A stretch of 64,000 nt of DNA from Chloroflexota bacterium (GCA_016183425.1 JACPEP010000031.1:1-64000), one strand, 5' to 3'; counted from the stretch's first letter, positions 24,081 to 33,544 are shown. Translations and numbers: made by a program. The notes: generated by a model from the letters alone, not told the origin.

Positions 24081-25766
24081 CTAATTCGGGCCGTAGTCCC
24101 ACAGAGAGGGCTGCACGTTTCTGGGGTTGACCCACGGCAGCTTGTTGCGGTTGACGGCAAACTCCATTTTCCATTGCCATAAAAATATCCAGGGAGCATC
24201 CTCTTTGAGGATTTTTAGTGCCTCACGGTAGATCTTAACTCTGGCTTCCTCGTCCAGGGTGGAGCGGGCATCGTCCAAGAGTTTGTCCATCTGGGCATTA
24301 TAATAGTAGGACCAGTTGCGGTTGCCCTGAGAGTGGAGATTCTGATACAGAACGAAGTCGGAATCTAAAGTGGGCGTGCCCCGCGTGCTATAGAAGATCC
24401 CCGTAGGGCCCTTCCTGGCGCGAGACTGGGTCTCGTCCCAGTTCTCGGCGCTGGTATGGGGGATTATCTTGGCCTTGATGCCCACTGCCGTCAGGTACTG
24501 GGCGATGGCCTGGACGTTTTCCCTTTGCTTGAGATGGCCTCGGTCCACATCGTGGAACTCGATCTCGAAGCCGTTGGGGTAGCCGGCGGCGGTCAGGAGC
24601 TCCTTAGCCTTCTTGGGGTCGTAGGGGTAGGGCTTCTCATTGGGGTCGTAGCCATTGAAGGCGGAGCCTACGGCGCTGTACTGCCGCTCCACCCAGCCGC
24701 CTAAGATGGTCTTTATCATGGTATCCACGTCCACGGCATAGTTCATGGCCTGACGCACCCGCTTGTCCTGGAGGGGGCTGTCTTTCTCGAAGAGGCTAAT
24801 GGCTATGTGGGGTGAACTGGGCCCCTTAACCAATATCACATCGAGACCGGGCACTGCCTTAAGAGACGGCACGGAGTCGGCGCTGACGGGGTGAAAGATG
24901 TCTACCTCACCTGTTTTCAAGGCCGCCACCCGCGCTCCCTCCTCGGGGATGGGCCGGAAGCGAAGCTTCTTTATTTGGGCCTTGCCGGCGCGGAGGCCTC
25001 CCTCCTTCCACCCCCACCAGTCGGGGTTCAGCTCGAAGTCGATGTACTCGTCCTTGACCCACTTTATGAACTTGTAGGGCCCGGTGCCAATGGGGTCAGT
25101 AGTCATTATTTTGTTGCCCTTCTCCCGGACATACTTGCGGGGCACGATCAGGGACTGGACGAACTTTAGGGGCATGGTGGGGTCAGGGGCCTTGGGGTAG
25201 ATGCGGGCGGTGTACTTGTCCACCACCTCCACGCCAGTGATATCTTTGTAGTCGGTGATATAGCGGGGCTTGAAGTCCACGTCCTGCTGACGCTCTACGT
25301 TGAACTTCACTGTTTCGGCATCGAACTCCTCGCCGTTGTGGAACTTGACCCCCTGTCTCAGCTTCACCTCCCAGACCTTGCCATCGATCCAACGATGGCT
25401 TAAGGCTAGAGCAGGGATAAGTTCCATTTCGCGACCTCGACGGAACAAGCCATCGTAGACAAGGTCCTGGACAGCGATACCCTGTCGCGACGAATCGAGA
25501 TGGGTATCCCCGGAGGTGATGTCGCCACTGAGGGAGAAGACGGCGCTCTCTGGCACTTTCAGGGTGGGGGTGGGGGAGGGCTGGGGTCTTGATGTCGGCG
25601 TGGCCGCCGGTGCCCTGGATGGGGTAGAAGTTGGTGCCTGAGCGGTAGCACACCCAAGGGCTACCCCAGCTACGCCTAGGCCCGCCCGACCAGCCGCTCG
25701 AAGCACTTGGCGGCGGGATAGCCGACGCCTACAAATACGAGCCCAATAGTTTTGTTCCTTTGTCAT
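24081..25766 (-). CDS. ABC-type peptide/opine-binding lipoprotein (SBP_bac_5), SBP 4
   Basis: 561 residues beginning MTKEQNYWARICRRRLSR. The Tat-type SRRQVLR segment and lipobox ALGC are present (one Leu fewer than SBP 3). The core has GVKFHNGEEFDAETVKFNVERQ and AMNYAVDVDTMIKTILGG. It is the first gene of its transcription unit; a consensus-like promoter lies about 40 bp upstream. It is followed at 63 bp by its duplicate. Confidence 0.9.
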   Translation of the reverse strand: MTKEQNYWARICRRRLSRRQVLRAAGRAGLGVAGVALGCATAQAPTSTPSRAPAATPTSRPQPSPTPTLKVPESAVFSLSGDITSGDTHLDSSRQGIAVQDLVYDGLFRRGREMELIPALALSHRWIDGKVWEVKLRQGVKFHNGEEFDAETVKFNVERQQDVDFKPRYITDYKDITGVEVVDKYTARIYPKAPDPTMPLKFVQSLIVPRKYVREKGNKIMTTDPIGTGPYKFIKWVKDEYIDFELNPDWWGWKEGGLRAGKAQIKKLRFRPIPEEGARVAALKTGEVDIFHPVSADSVPSLKAVPGLDVILVKGPSSPHIAISLFEKDSPLQDKRVRQAMNYAVDVDTMIKTILGGWVERQYSAVGSAFNGYDPNEKPYPYDPKKAKELLTAAGYPNGFEIEFHDVDRGHLKQRENVQAIAQYLTAVGIKAKIIPHTSAENWDETQSRARKGPTGIFYSTRGTPTLDSDFVLYQNLHSQGNRNWSYYYNAQMDKLLDDARSTLDEEARVKIYREALKILKEDAPWIFLWQWKMEFAVNRNKLPWVNPRNVQPSLWDYGPN

Positions 25767-25804
25767 GGCATTCCTCCTCCGCTTTTTCCAAAGGTGATAG
25801 GAGG

Positions 25805-25832
25805 ATTATACAAGGCCAAAGCAACATGTCAA
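25805..25832 (-). promoter_or_regulatory. Consensus-like sigma-70 promoter of the SBP 4 / SBP 3 unit
   Basis: On the minus strand TTGACA (25827-25832) and TATAAT (25805-25810) are both perfect, with a 16-bp spacer. Transcription would start about 30 nt before the SBP 4 ATG. This is the strongest promoter match seen in the window and suggests high constitutive expression. Confidence 0.75.
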
Positions 25833-26041
25833 TAGAGCCTGTTGGGCAACGTTTTTCCACCTTTCCACTGGCTTTCTCGAAGGGGGTCTTTGCAACCCCC
25901 CGTTATTAGGCACCTTGCGGTAGCGGTTGATTTCCCTAGGTCTAGGTGATAGAATTCTGCTGGGAAGGCAGGCGGTGGCTTGGCCGCCAGGCTTTATTTA
26001 TTTTTTGAGGGTCGAAACCAATGGGGTGGGGGTGAGCGTTC

Positions 26042-26416
26042 GTGGACGAGATGCAGCTTCGCCAACGGCTACAAGAAGAGAGGGAGCGGCTCCGCCAGGA
26101 GTTGGCGCAGGTGAGAAGTGCCACTCAGAAGGATGGGGCCGGCGGCGAGATCGGGGGCAAAAGCTCCAAATCTGATGAGGCGGCGGTGGCTACCGAGTTG
26201 GAGAAGAACCTAGCCCTGGAGAAGAGCCTGCTCCAGCGCCTGGTGGAGATAGACCATGCCCTGGAGAAGTTCATTCGCGGCAACTATGGGCTTTGTGATG
26301 CCTGTGGCCACCCCATAGAGGAGGCTCGCCTGGAGTTCTTGCCCCAGGCCAACTTGTGCATTGGATGCAAATCTCGCCAGGAAAAGGATGGCAGAGGCAG
26401 GTGGCTTCGTAAATAG
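26042..26416 (+). CDS. TraR/DksA-type zinc-finger protein
   Basis: A 124-residue protein with an N-terminal coiled coil (RQRLQEERERLRQELAQV) and a C-terminal C4 zinc finger (CDACGHPI then CIGCK). DksA-type proteins insert their coiled coil into the RNA polymerase secondary channel and modulate transcription. The start is GTG 26042, or ATG 26051. The gene overlaps the lspA start region, which links it to the lspA-rluD group downstream. Confidence 0.8.
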   Translation: MDEMQLRQRLQEERERLRQELAQVRSATQKDGAGGEIGGKSSKSDEAAVATELEKNLALEKSLLQRLVEIDHALEKFIRGNYGLCDACGHPIEEARLEFLPQANLCIGCKSRQEKDGRGRWLRK

Positions 26417-26849
26417 GCTTACCTTTTTTCTGGTAGCCCTGGTCATCCTGGCGGGGGATCAGCTCAGTAAGTGGTGGATCAGCTCCCATCTGCTTCTTGG
26501 CGAGTCTCTGCCGCCTGGGGGGCCCTTCCGCCTTACCTATGTGACCAACACGGGGAGCGCTTTTGGCCTTTTCGCCAATCAGACCTTTCTCCTCATCCTG
26601 GTGGGTATCATGGGGATGGGGGTCATTTTTATTATGTTTCGCTACTCTCTGAGGGGGGAGGTCTGGCTGCTGGTGAGTCTGGGCCTTCAGATGGGTGGCG
26701 CCGTGGGCAACCTGGTGGATCGGATTCGCCTGGGCTATGTGGTGGATTTCCTCGATTTTCGCTTCTGGCCCGCTTTCAACGTGGCCGATTCGGCCATCGT
26801 GGTGGGGGTGGGGCTTTTGAGCCTGCTTCTTTTCTTAAGGAAGGGCTGA
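26388..26849 (+). CDS. lspA: Lipoprotein signal peptidase II
   Basis: About 153 residues from ATG 26388 (ggaaaagg upstream), with four hydrophobic segments. The two catalytic aspartates are in the conserved boxes GNLVDRIR and FNVADSAIV, and VTNTGSAFG is the usual substrate-pocket box. The enzyme cleaves prolipoprotein signal peptides at the lipobox cysteine in the membrane, which fits the many lipoproteins encoded here. The start overlaps the dksA-like gene and rluD follows 7 bp later. Confidence 0.92.
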   Translation: MAEAGGFVNRLTFFLVALVILAGDQLSKWWISSHLLLGESLPPGGPFRLTYVTNTGSAFGLFANQTFLLILVGIMGMGVIFIMFRYSLRGEVWLLVSLGLQMGGAVGNLVDRIRLGYVVDFLDFRFWPAFNVADSAIVVGVGLLSLLLFLRKG

Positions 26850-26856
26850 CCGTCTC

Positions 26857-27798
26857 GTGTCTGACACCAAACGTTATCACGTCGAAGACGCTTGCGGGCG
26901 ATTGGACGCCTATGTGGCGGGGCGCTGCCCTGAGCTTACCCGCTCCTATATTCAGCGGCTTATCAAAGAGGGGAGGGTGACTGTGGGGGGGCTGCCGGCC
27001 AAGGCCAGTCATAAGCTCCATGGAGGGGAGGTAGTCGCTCTTTACCTCCCGCCTCCGGCGCCATCCCCTCTGACGCCGGAGGATATACCTATTTCCATCG
27101 TGTACGAGGATGAGCATCTGGTGGTGGTGGACAAGCCGGCGGGGCTGACGGTTCACCCCGCCCCCGGCCACCCCCGGGGCACCCTGGTGAACGCCCTTCT
27201 CTCCCATTGTCCGGACCTGGCCGGCTTCCAAGGCTCCCTGCGGCCGGGCATCGTCCACCGTCTGGACAAGGATACCTCGGGCCTCCTGGTTGTGGCCAAG
27301 AGCCAGCGTGCATACCTGGATCTGGTTCGTCAGATGAAGGAACGCACGGTCAAGAAGGAGTACCTGGCCCTGGTTCACGGTGAGCCTCTCCCCTCTCAGG
27401 GAACCATTCGGGCACCCTTGGGACGGAGCACGCGGGACCGCAAAAAGATGGCGGTGGTGGCCGTAGGAAGGGAGGCGATGACGGGCTATCGGGTGCTGCG
27501 CTCCTTCCCCGGCTATAGCCTATTGGAGGTCACGCCCCACACCGGTCGCACCCACCAGATCCGGGTGCACCTGGCCTGGTGGGGATACCCCGTGGCGGGG
27601 GACGCCACCTACGGGCGGCGGGACCCCTTTCTGGGGCGTCAGTTCCTCCACGCCTCTCGCTTGGGGTTTCGGCACCCGACGGAGGGGACTTACATCGAGT
27701 TCGCCTCGCCCTTGCCGGGGGATTTGCAGGCGGCGCTTACCTATCTGGAGGCCCTGGGTTTCGCCTCTGGCGGAGATCGGCGGAGGGCAGTGCCGTGA
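26857..27798 (+). CDS. rluD: 23S rRNA pseudouridine synthase, RluD family
   Basis: A 313-residue protein with an N-terminal S4-like RNA-binding domain (GRLDAYVAGRCPELTRSYIQ) and the pseudouridine synthase core: DKPAGLTVHPAPGH, the catalytic HRLDKDTSG loop, and HTGRTHQIRVHLA. The start is GTG. The pair lspA-rluD is a common bacterial arrangement. Its stop overlaps the next start as TGATG. RluD-type enzymes modify helix 69 of 23S rRNA; the exact target sites are inferred. Confidence 0.9.
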   Translation: MSDTKRYHVEDACGRLDAYVAGRCPELTRSYIQRLIKEGRVTVGGLPAKASHKLHGGEVVALYLPPPAPSPLTPEDIPISIVYEDEHLVVVDKPAGLTVHPAPGHPRGTLVNALLSHCPDLAGFQGSLRPGIVHRLDKDTSGLLVVAKSQRAYLDLVRQMKERTVKKEYLALVHGEPLPSQGTIRAPLGRSTRDRKKMAVVAVGREAMTGYRVLRSFPGYSLLEVTPHTGRTHQIRVHLAWWGYPVAGDATYGRRDPFLGRQFLHASRLGFRHPTEGTYIEFASPLPGDLQAALTYLEALGFASGGDRRRAVP

Positions 27799-28805
27799 TG
27801 TCCAAGGTAGCCCTGGTTAAGGGAGGGAATCGCTACGCCAACATCTCCGCCGCCCTGGAGCTGATTCAGGATACGGTGCACCTGGATGGGGTGCGGCATG
27901 TCTTGATCAAGCCCAACTTCACCTGGGTGAACGCTCCCCTGGCAGCCACCCATGTGGAGGCAGTGACGGCGGTGGTGGACTTCCTCCGCCAAAGGCAGGC
28001 CGGGGCTTGCCTCTCCATAGCCGAGGGTTCGGGCACGGGGTCGGCGGCTACCTGGAAGGGGGTGGCCAACTACGGCTACGGGCCCCTTCTTAAGCGTTAT
28101 GGCCTGGATTTTGTGGACCTGAACACCGATGAGGGGGTGCCCACCCAGATATACGACGATGCCCTGCGCCCCATGACGGTGCGGCTGGCGCGGACGGTGG
28201 TGGAGGCGGATTACGTCGTCTCCGTGGGCCCCCCCAAGACCCACGATTTTGTCATCATGACGGCTTCCTTGAAGAACGTGGTCATGGGCTCCCTGGTACG
28301 GCGAGAGAGCCGCTTTCTGAGGCTTTTGGTGGCCATGGCCCATCGTTTCCGGATCAAGGCTGCTCCTGGGACGGTCAAGACGGCCCACAGTCTCCTGGGG
28401 CGGGGCAACGATAAGATGAAGATGCACCAGGGTTATCCCGTCATGAACCTTAACCTGTGCCGGCTGGCAAAGGTGGTGCATCCCCATCTATCGGTCATCG
28501 ACGGCTTCGTGGCTATGGAGGGAGAGGGGCCGGTAACAGGCACTCCGGTGCCCTGGGGGTTAGCCGTGGCCAGCACGGATTTCGTCGCCGCCGATAGCTT
28601 GACGGCTCACCTCATGGGCTTCCAGAGCGAGGATATTGGCTATCTTCACTACTGTCATCGCCTGGGGCTAGGCCTGGGGGAGGTGGGGAGTATGGAGGTG
28701 GTGGGGGAGCGGGTGGCGGAATGTCGGCGTCCCTTCCGGCCCCACCCCAGCTATCGGGCTCAGTTGGAGTGGCCCATGGCCCATGGGGAGGTATACTTAG
28801 CCTGA
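27798..28805 (+). CDS. DUF362 family protein
   Basis: 335 residues starting MSKVALVKGGNRYANIS. DUF362 hallmarks include the LIKPNF box, SIAEGSG, a VSVGPPKTHDFVIMTASLKNVVMGS core and HPHLSVIDGFVAMEGEGP. There is no CxxCxxC ferredoxin tail, unlike many DUF362 proteins. It is translationally coupled to rluD and lies upstream of gltX. Its biochemical role is not established. Confidence 0.85.
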   Translation: MSKVALVKGGNRYANISAALELIQDTVHLDGVRHVLIKPNFTWVNAPLAATHVEAVTAVVDFLRQRQAGACLSIAEGSGTGSAATWKGVANYGYGPLLKRYGLDFVDLNTDEGVPTQIYDDALRPMTVRLARTVVEADYVVSVGPPKTHDFVIMTASLKNVVMGSLVRRESRFLRLLVAMAHRFRIKAAPGTVKTAHSLLGRGNDKMKMHQGYPVMNLNLCRLAKVVHPHLSVIDGFVAMEGEGPVTGTPVPWGLAVASTDFVAADSLTAHLMGFQSEDIGYLHYCHRLGLGLGEVGSMEVVGERVAECRRPFRPHPSYRAQLEWPMAHGEVYLA

Positions 28806-28848
28806 GAGCGAGCCTGGGTGTTTCTAAACACTCTCGGAAAGGAATCTA

Positions 28849-30342
28849 GTGGCGCAGAACGTGAGGGTTCGCTACGCCCCCAGCCCCACCGGAGTGCCCC
28901 ACGTAGGCAACATCCGAACCGCCCTCTTTAACTGGCTCTTCGCCCGCCATCACGGAGGCGCCTTTATCTTGCGCATAGAGGACACCGACGTGGCGCGCAC
29001 CGTCCCCGGGGCGGTGGAGGCTATCATGGGGGGGCTGGAGTGGCTAGGGCTGGATTGGGACGAGGGACCCAAGGTGGGAGGTTATTATGGCCCCTACTTT
29101 CAGTCCCAGCGTCTGGGCATCTATGGTCAGGAGGCCCAGCGCCTGGTGGCGGAAGGGTGGGCCTATCGTTGCTTCTGCTCACCGGAGCGCTTGGCCGAGA
29201 TGCGCAAGGAGCAGATGAGCCGTCACCAGCCTCCGGGCTACGACCGAAGGTGCCGCTCCTTAAGCGAGCGGGAAGTGTTCCCGGGCGTGGCGCCCGTGGT
29301 GCGCTTCAAGACGCCCCTGGAGGGCGAGACCCGCTTCTTAGACCTCATCCGGGGGGAGGTGGTGGTGGAGAATCGAACCCTGGACGACTTCATCCTCCTT
29401 AAATCCGACGGTTACCCCACCTATCACCTGGCCAGCGTTGTGGATGACCACCTCATGGCTATCTCCCACGTGATGCGGGCCGACGAGTGGCTGGCCAGCA
29501 CCCCGCGACACATGCTCCTCTATCAGGCCCTGGGCTATCCGCCGCCCCACTTCGCCCATCTGCCCATGATACTGGGCCCCGATCGCTCCAAGCTGAGCAA
29601 GCGTCACGGGGCCACCTCCATCATGGAGTTCAGGGAGCAGGGCTATCTACCCCAGGCCATGGTCAACTTTCTGGCCCTTTTGGGCTGGTCTTTGGATGAT
29701 AAGACGGAGATCATGAGCCGGCAGGAGCTCATCCGGCATTTCAGCCTGGAGCGCATCGGCAAGACGGGGGCCATTTTCAGCCACGAGAAGCTGGGGTGGA
29801 TGAACGGTGTTTATCTGCGGCAACTGAGCTTAGAGGACTTGTTGGCGCAGGTTTTGCCCTATCTGGAGCGGGACCTATCGCCCCCGGTCCCTCGACCCCT
29901 GGACAGGGGCTATGTGGCGCAGGCGCTGGCCCTGGTTCAAGAGCGGATGAGAATCTTAAGGGAGGCAGCGGAGCTTACCGACTTTTTCTTCCTGGCGGAT
30001 GTGGAGTATCCCGCTGCTTTACTATATCAGGGGCTGGCCAAGGGAGCCTTGGAAGGTTCGGACGCCGCTGCGCGGGCCATGACGGCTCTGGAGGCGGTGG
30101 TGCCGCGGCTGAAGCATCTGAACTCCTGGGACGCAGCATCCCTGGAGGGTCTCCTGCGTCCCCTGGCTTATGAGCTGAGGCTGACCACGGGTCAACTCTT
30201 CGGGTTGTTGCGGGTGGCTGTTACCGGGCGCACCGCCGCCCCGCCCCTTTTTCAGACTATGGCTGTGCTAGGACGGGAACGGTGCCTCCGTCGGCTGACG
30301 GCGGCCCTGGGCAAGCTGGCCTCGCTACAGGCGAGCCCTTGA
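28849..30342 (+). CDS. gltX: Glutamyl-tRNA synthetase
   Basis: A 497-residue class I synthetase with the HIGH-type box PTGVPHVGNIRTALFNW near the N-terminus and the KMSKS-type loop DRSKLSKRHGA. The GTG start follows aaagga. It charges tRNA-Glu; whether it also mischarges tRNA-Gln in this organism is not decided by this sequence, and no GatCAB gene is in the window. The C-terminal anticodon-binding domain is complete. Confidence 0.93.
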   Translation: MAQNVRVRYAPSPTGVPHVGNIRTALFNWLFARHHGGAFILRIEDTDVARTVPGAVEAIMGGLEWLGLDWDEGPKVGGYYGPYFQSQRLGIYGQEAQRLVAEGWAYRCFCSPERLAEMRKEQMSRHQPPGYDRRCRSLSEREVFPGVAPVVRFKTPLEGETRFLDLIRGEVVVENRTLDDFILLKSDGYPTYHLASVVDDHLMAISHVMRADEWLASTPRHMLLYQALGYPPPHFAHLPMILGPDRSKLSKRHGATSIMEFREQGYLPQAMVNFLALLGWSLDDKTEIMSRQELIRHFSLERIGKTGAIFSHEKLGWMNGVYLRQLSLEDLLAQVLPYLERDLSPPVPRPLDRGYVAQALALVQERMRILREAAELTDFFFLADVEYPAALLYQGLAKGALEGSDAAARAMTALEAVVPRLKHLNSWDAASLEGLLRPLAYELRLTTGQLFGLLRVAVTGRTAAPPLFQTMAVLGRERCLRRLTAALGKLASLQASP

Positions 30343-30360
30343 AGGGGGGCGGCCCTTTTT
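30342..30360 (+). terminator. Weak Rho-independent terminator after gltX
   Basis: The stem aaggg/ccctt has a GC-rich loop and is followed by a run of T residues, beginning at the gltX stop codon. The stem is short, so read-through into the CDF gene is possible. Confidence 0.35.
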
Positions 30361-30425
30361 GAGGTGCGCCTCTAGTGGGGTCGAGAAATTGGAATCTATC
30401 CCAGACTAAAGGACAGTAATATTTG

Positions 30426-31451
30426 ATGTTCAACGATCTATTTTCCGATAAAAATAGCGACCGACATAAACACGGTCACCAACACGATACGCACAGCCAT
30501 ACTCACGGTGCAATAGACCCATCGATTCTCACCACCCAACGGGGGATGTGGGCTGTCAAGTGGTCGCTTCTTGTATTACTCGCTACCGCTTTCCTCCAGA
30601 TCGTGGTCGTTTACTTTTCTGGGAGTGTGGCTCTCCTTGCCGACACTATCCATAATTTCGGTGATGCCGCTACGGCTGTTCCCCTGGCCATTGCCTTTAT
30701 TCTGGCACGATGGAAAGCGACCAAGAGGTTTACTTACGGCTACGGTCGTGTGGAAGACCTGGCGGGAGTAGCTATTGTGCTTATCATCCTAGTCAGCGCC
30801 ATCGTTGGTAGCTATGAGTCTATTAACCGTTTCCTCCACCCGCAAACAGTGGGCTATCTATGGGCGGTGGCCGTTGCGTCGGTGATTGGCTTCTCTGGTA
30901 ACGAGGCCGTGGCAACGTTACGCATTAGGGTGGGCAAAGAAATTGGCAGCGCCGCTTTGGTAGCTGATGGCAATCACGCTCGGGTCGATGGATTGACCAG
31001 CTTGGCCGTGCTTTTCGGGGTAGTGGGAGTTTGGCTGGGTTTTCCCCTGGCGGATCCGATCATAGGTCTTATCATTACGGCGGCTATCCTCAGAATCGTA
31101 TGGGAATCAGCCAGAGCTGTATTCGCACGTTTGCTTGATGGGGTAGACCCGGTAGTGATCGAAGAGATAGAACACGCAGTGAATCACACCGAGGGAGTTC
31201 TTGCCGTGTCCGAGGTTCGTGTAAGATGGCTCGGCCACCGACTCCATGCTGAAGTAAACATAGCGGTGGCTCCTGACCTATCCGTTGGTAAAGGACACGA
31301 TATTGCCAAAGAGGTACGACACCAGCTTCTGCACGGCTTGCGTTATCTTTCAAACGCCACCATCCACGTTGATCCCGTTGATGCATCGGGTGAAGAGCAT
31401 CATAGTATTGAGGGACACGAACATAGCGGTTTGTCGAGGCATGGGCATTAG
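30426..31451 (+). CDS. CDF family divalent-cation exporter (His-rich termini)
   Basis: About 341 residues from ATG 30426 (aaagga upstream). The N-terminus (HKHGHQHDTHSHTHG) and C-terminus (HHSIEGHEHSGLSRHGH) are His-rich. The membrane part has CDF signatures LLADTIHNFGDA (His/Asp site in helix 2) and VADGNHARVDGLTSL (helix 5), with about six spans, then the cytoplasmic CDF domain. It likely exports zinc, cobalt or a related metal by proton antiport. A second CDF gene occurs near 43.6 kb. Confidence 0.88.
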   Translation: MFNDLFSDKNSDRHKHGHQHDTHSHTHGAIDPSILTTQRGMWAVKWSLLVLLATAFLQIVVVYFSGSVALLADTIHNFGDAATAVPLAIAFILARWKATKRFTYGYGRVEDLAGVAIVLIILVSAIVGSYESINRFLHPQTVGYLWAVAVASVIGFSGNEAVATLRIRVGKEIGSAALVADGNHARVDGLTSLAVLFGVVGVWLGFPLADPIIGLIITAAILRIVWESARAVFARLLDGVDPVVIEEIEHAVNHTEGVLAVSEVRVRWLGHRLHAEVNIAVAPDLSVGKGHDIAKEVRHQLLHGLRYLSNATIHVDPVDASGEEHHSIEGHEHSGLSRHGH

Positions 31452-31530
31452 CCTTGTCGGAAGCTGGCCCTGGGGAATTGGGCCGCCTTCCCCGGCAGGT
31501 CTCAGCGGTGAACGCCTTTAAAGATTAGGT

Positions 31531-31559
31531 TTGTCAAGGAAGCCCTTCTTTGCTAGAAT
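31531..31559 (+). promoter_or_regulatory. Putative sigma-70 promoter of tRNA-Gln
   Basis: TTGTCA and TAGAAT are separated by 17 bp, ending 11 bp before the tRNA. Confidence 0.6.
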
Positions 31560-31570
31560 ACGGGAGGCGG

Positions 31571-31644
31571 TGGGGAGTCGTCTAGCGGTAGGACAGCGGA
31601 CTCTGGATCCGTATGCGGGGGTTCGAATCCTCCCTCCCCAGCCA
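31571..31644 (+). tRNA. tRNA-Gln (anticodon CTG)
   Basis: The acceptor arms tggggag and ctcccca pair perfectly. The anticodon arm gcgga/tccgt encloses ctctgga, giving CTG. The T-arm has gttcgaatc. The discriminator G is followed by an encoded CCA. Confidence 0.93.
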
Positions 31645-31749
31645 GTCGTGCTCATGGTTTCTCTTTCGCCCATCCACCCCCGGAAATTTGTCCCCGCCAG
31701 AGGTGAGGAGGGGCCCCTTTTGACGTCCCCTCACCCTCCCTACAAAGGG

Positions 31750-31778
31750 TTGACAAAGAGAATAGAGCGATGTATGGT
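31750..31778 (+). promoter_or_regulatory. Putative sigma-70 promoter of trpB2
   Basis: A perfect TTGACA and TATGGT are separated by 17 bp, 35 bp before the trpB2 ATG. Confidence 0.55.
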
Positions 31779-31813
31779 TCCAGCGTTGGTTAGGTTGGAA
31801 AGGAGTAGAGAGG

Positions 31814-33169
31814 ATGGAAGATACCAAGGTTACCCTCACCGAGAAGGAAATACCCACGGCCTGGTACAACATCCAGCCGGACCTGCCTGTGCCCCAAGCG
31901 CCCCCCCTGCACCCTGGTACCGGTCAGCCTATCGGGCCCCCGGACTTGCTTCCCCTTTTCCCCATGTCCCTCATCCTCCAGGAGGTAAGCCAGGAGCGTT
32001 TCATAGACATCCCAGAGGAGGTACAGCAGATTTATCGCCTGTGGCGACCCACTCCCCTGCACCGGGCCCACCGCCTGGAGAAGGCCTTGGATACGCCAGC
32101 TCGCATCTACTACAAGTACGAAGGTGTCAGCCCGGCGGGCAGCCATAAGCCCAATACCGCCGTGGCCCAGGCCTATTACAACAAGAAGGAAGGCACCAAA
32201 CGCCTGACCACGGAGACCGGGGCCGGCCAGTGGGGCAGCGCCCTGGCTATGGCGTGCACCTTTTTTGGCCTGGAGTGCAAGGTCTACATGGTCAAGGTCA
32301 GCTATCACCAGAAGCCCTATCGGCGCTCTATGATGGAAGCCTGGGGGGCCCAGGTGGTGCCCAGCCCCAGTCTGGACACTCAGGCGGGCCGCAACGTCCT
32401 TGCCCAGGACCCCGATTCTCCGGGCAGCCTGGGCATCGCCATCAGCGAAGCGGCGGAGGATGCTGCCCCTCGAGAAGATACCCACTACTCCCTAGGGAGC
32501 GTCTTGAACCACGTGCTCCTTCATCAGACCATCATCGGCGAAGAGGCTCAGAAGCAGATGGAGAAGGCGGGAGACTATCCGGACATCGTGGTGGGGTGTG
32601 TCGGGGGCGGGTCCAACTTCTCTGGTCTGGCCTTCCCCTTTATTCGGGATCGCCTCAAGGCGGGAAAGAAGACCCGCTTCATCGCCGTGGAGCCAGAGGC
32701 GTGTCCCAGCCTGACCCGGGGTCTCTACACATATGACTTCGGGGACACTGCCGAGACATCCCCCTTATTGAAGATGCATACCTTGGGTCATACCTTCATC
32801 CCTCCGGGTATCCACGCCGGGGGACTACGCTATCATGGCATGGCGCCCCTGGTCTGCCTTCTTCATGACCAGAAGGTCATCGAGGCGGTGGCGTACCATC
32901 AGAATGCGGTGTTCAATGCCGCCGTAACCTTTGCTCGTGCCGAGGGGACCATCCCCGCGCCTGAAACGGCTCATGCCATTCGGGCCGTTATCGATGAGGC
33001 CATGGCATGTAAGGCCAGCGGTGAGAGAAAGACCATCCTCTTTAACTGTAGCGGGCACGGCCTTCTGGACATGGCGGCTTATGACGCCTACCTGGCCGGA
33101 CGACTGGAAGATTACGCCTATCCTAAAGAAAAGGTGGAGGAAGCCCTGGCTCATCTGCCCCGAAGGTGA
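31814..33169 (+). CDS. trpB: Tryptophan synthase beta chain, TrpB2 type
   Basis: A 451-residue PLP enzyme of the long TrpB2 subfamily: GRPTPLH-like [15 protein letters not shown], the PLP lysine in [23 protein letters not shown], and the phosphate loop [10 protein letters not shown]. The N-terminal extension (to about 80) and the insert before the C-terminus are typical of TrpB2. It condenses indole with serine. No trpA or other trp gene is adjacent, so it may recycle free indole. Ribosome site aaaggag upstream. Confidence 0.92.
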   Translation: MEDTKVTLTEKEIPTAWYNIQPDLPVPQAPPLHPGTGQPIGPPDLLPLFPMSLILQEVSQERFIDIPEEVQQIYRLWRPTPLHRAHRLEKALDTPARIYYKYEGVSPAGSHKPNTAVAQAYYNKKEGTKRLTTETGAGQWGSALAMACTFFGLECKVYMVKVSYHQKPYRRSMMEAWGAQVVPSPSLDTQAGRNVLAQDPDSPGSLGIAISEAAEDAAPREDTHYSLGSVLNHVLLHQTIIGEEAQKQMEKAGDYPDIVVGCVGGGSNFSGLAFPFIRDRLKAGKKTRFIAVEPEACPSLTRGLYTYDFGDTAETSPLLKMHTLGHTFIPPGIHAGGLRYHGMAPLVCLLHDQKVIEAVAYHQNAVFNAAVTFARAEGTIPAPETAHAIRAVIDEAMACKASGERKTILFNCSGHGLLDMAAYDAYLAGRLEDYAYPKEKVEEALAHLPRR

Positions 33170-33415
33170 CCAGACCTGGGGTCGGCCCTTATAGTGCCTC
33201 GTGCCCGGAGGCAAGGCTGTGTGTTTGGGCCTGTCTGCCGGACATCGGTGGTGGCTGGTTGGCTACCACCTAGCGCCCCGCGGCGACTATAACCAATTTC
33301 CTCGGGGGAGCGTTGCACATCGTCTGCCTCCAGCCTATAATTCTTGGTGAGAGGTCCGGCGTAGCTCAGCGTTGTCGTAAGCATAGACGTAGGTAAGAAA
33401 CTTTTGGGGTGACAC

Positions 33416-33544
33416 ATGCCGCGAAGAATGACAGCTAGCAGAAGTACAAGGAAAAGCCCTTCCAAGGGCGTCAAGAGTGGAAGGCCGTCCCGCTTGACAA
33501 AGAAGACAGCAACCACCAAGAAGAGAGCATCCAGTAAGCAATGA
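33416..33544 (+). CDS. 42-residue Lys/Ser/Thr-rich protein, probable antitoxin partner of the PIN gene
   Basis: A short frame not expected from a long-ORF search: start MPRRMTASRSTRK, end KKRASSKQ, extremely basic (Lys/Arg about one third) with no acidic residue. ggggtga lies just before the ATG. Its stop overlaps the start of the PIN toxin gene as ATGA, the usual coupling of antitoxin-toxin pairs. The H1-like composition is unlike classic antitoxins with AbrB, RHH or Phd folds. Assigned as antitoxin by position only; it could be a leader or nucleic-acid-binding peptide. Confidence 0.5.
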   Translation: MPRRMTASRSTRKSPSKGVKSGRPSRLTKKTATTKKRASSKQ

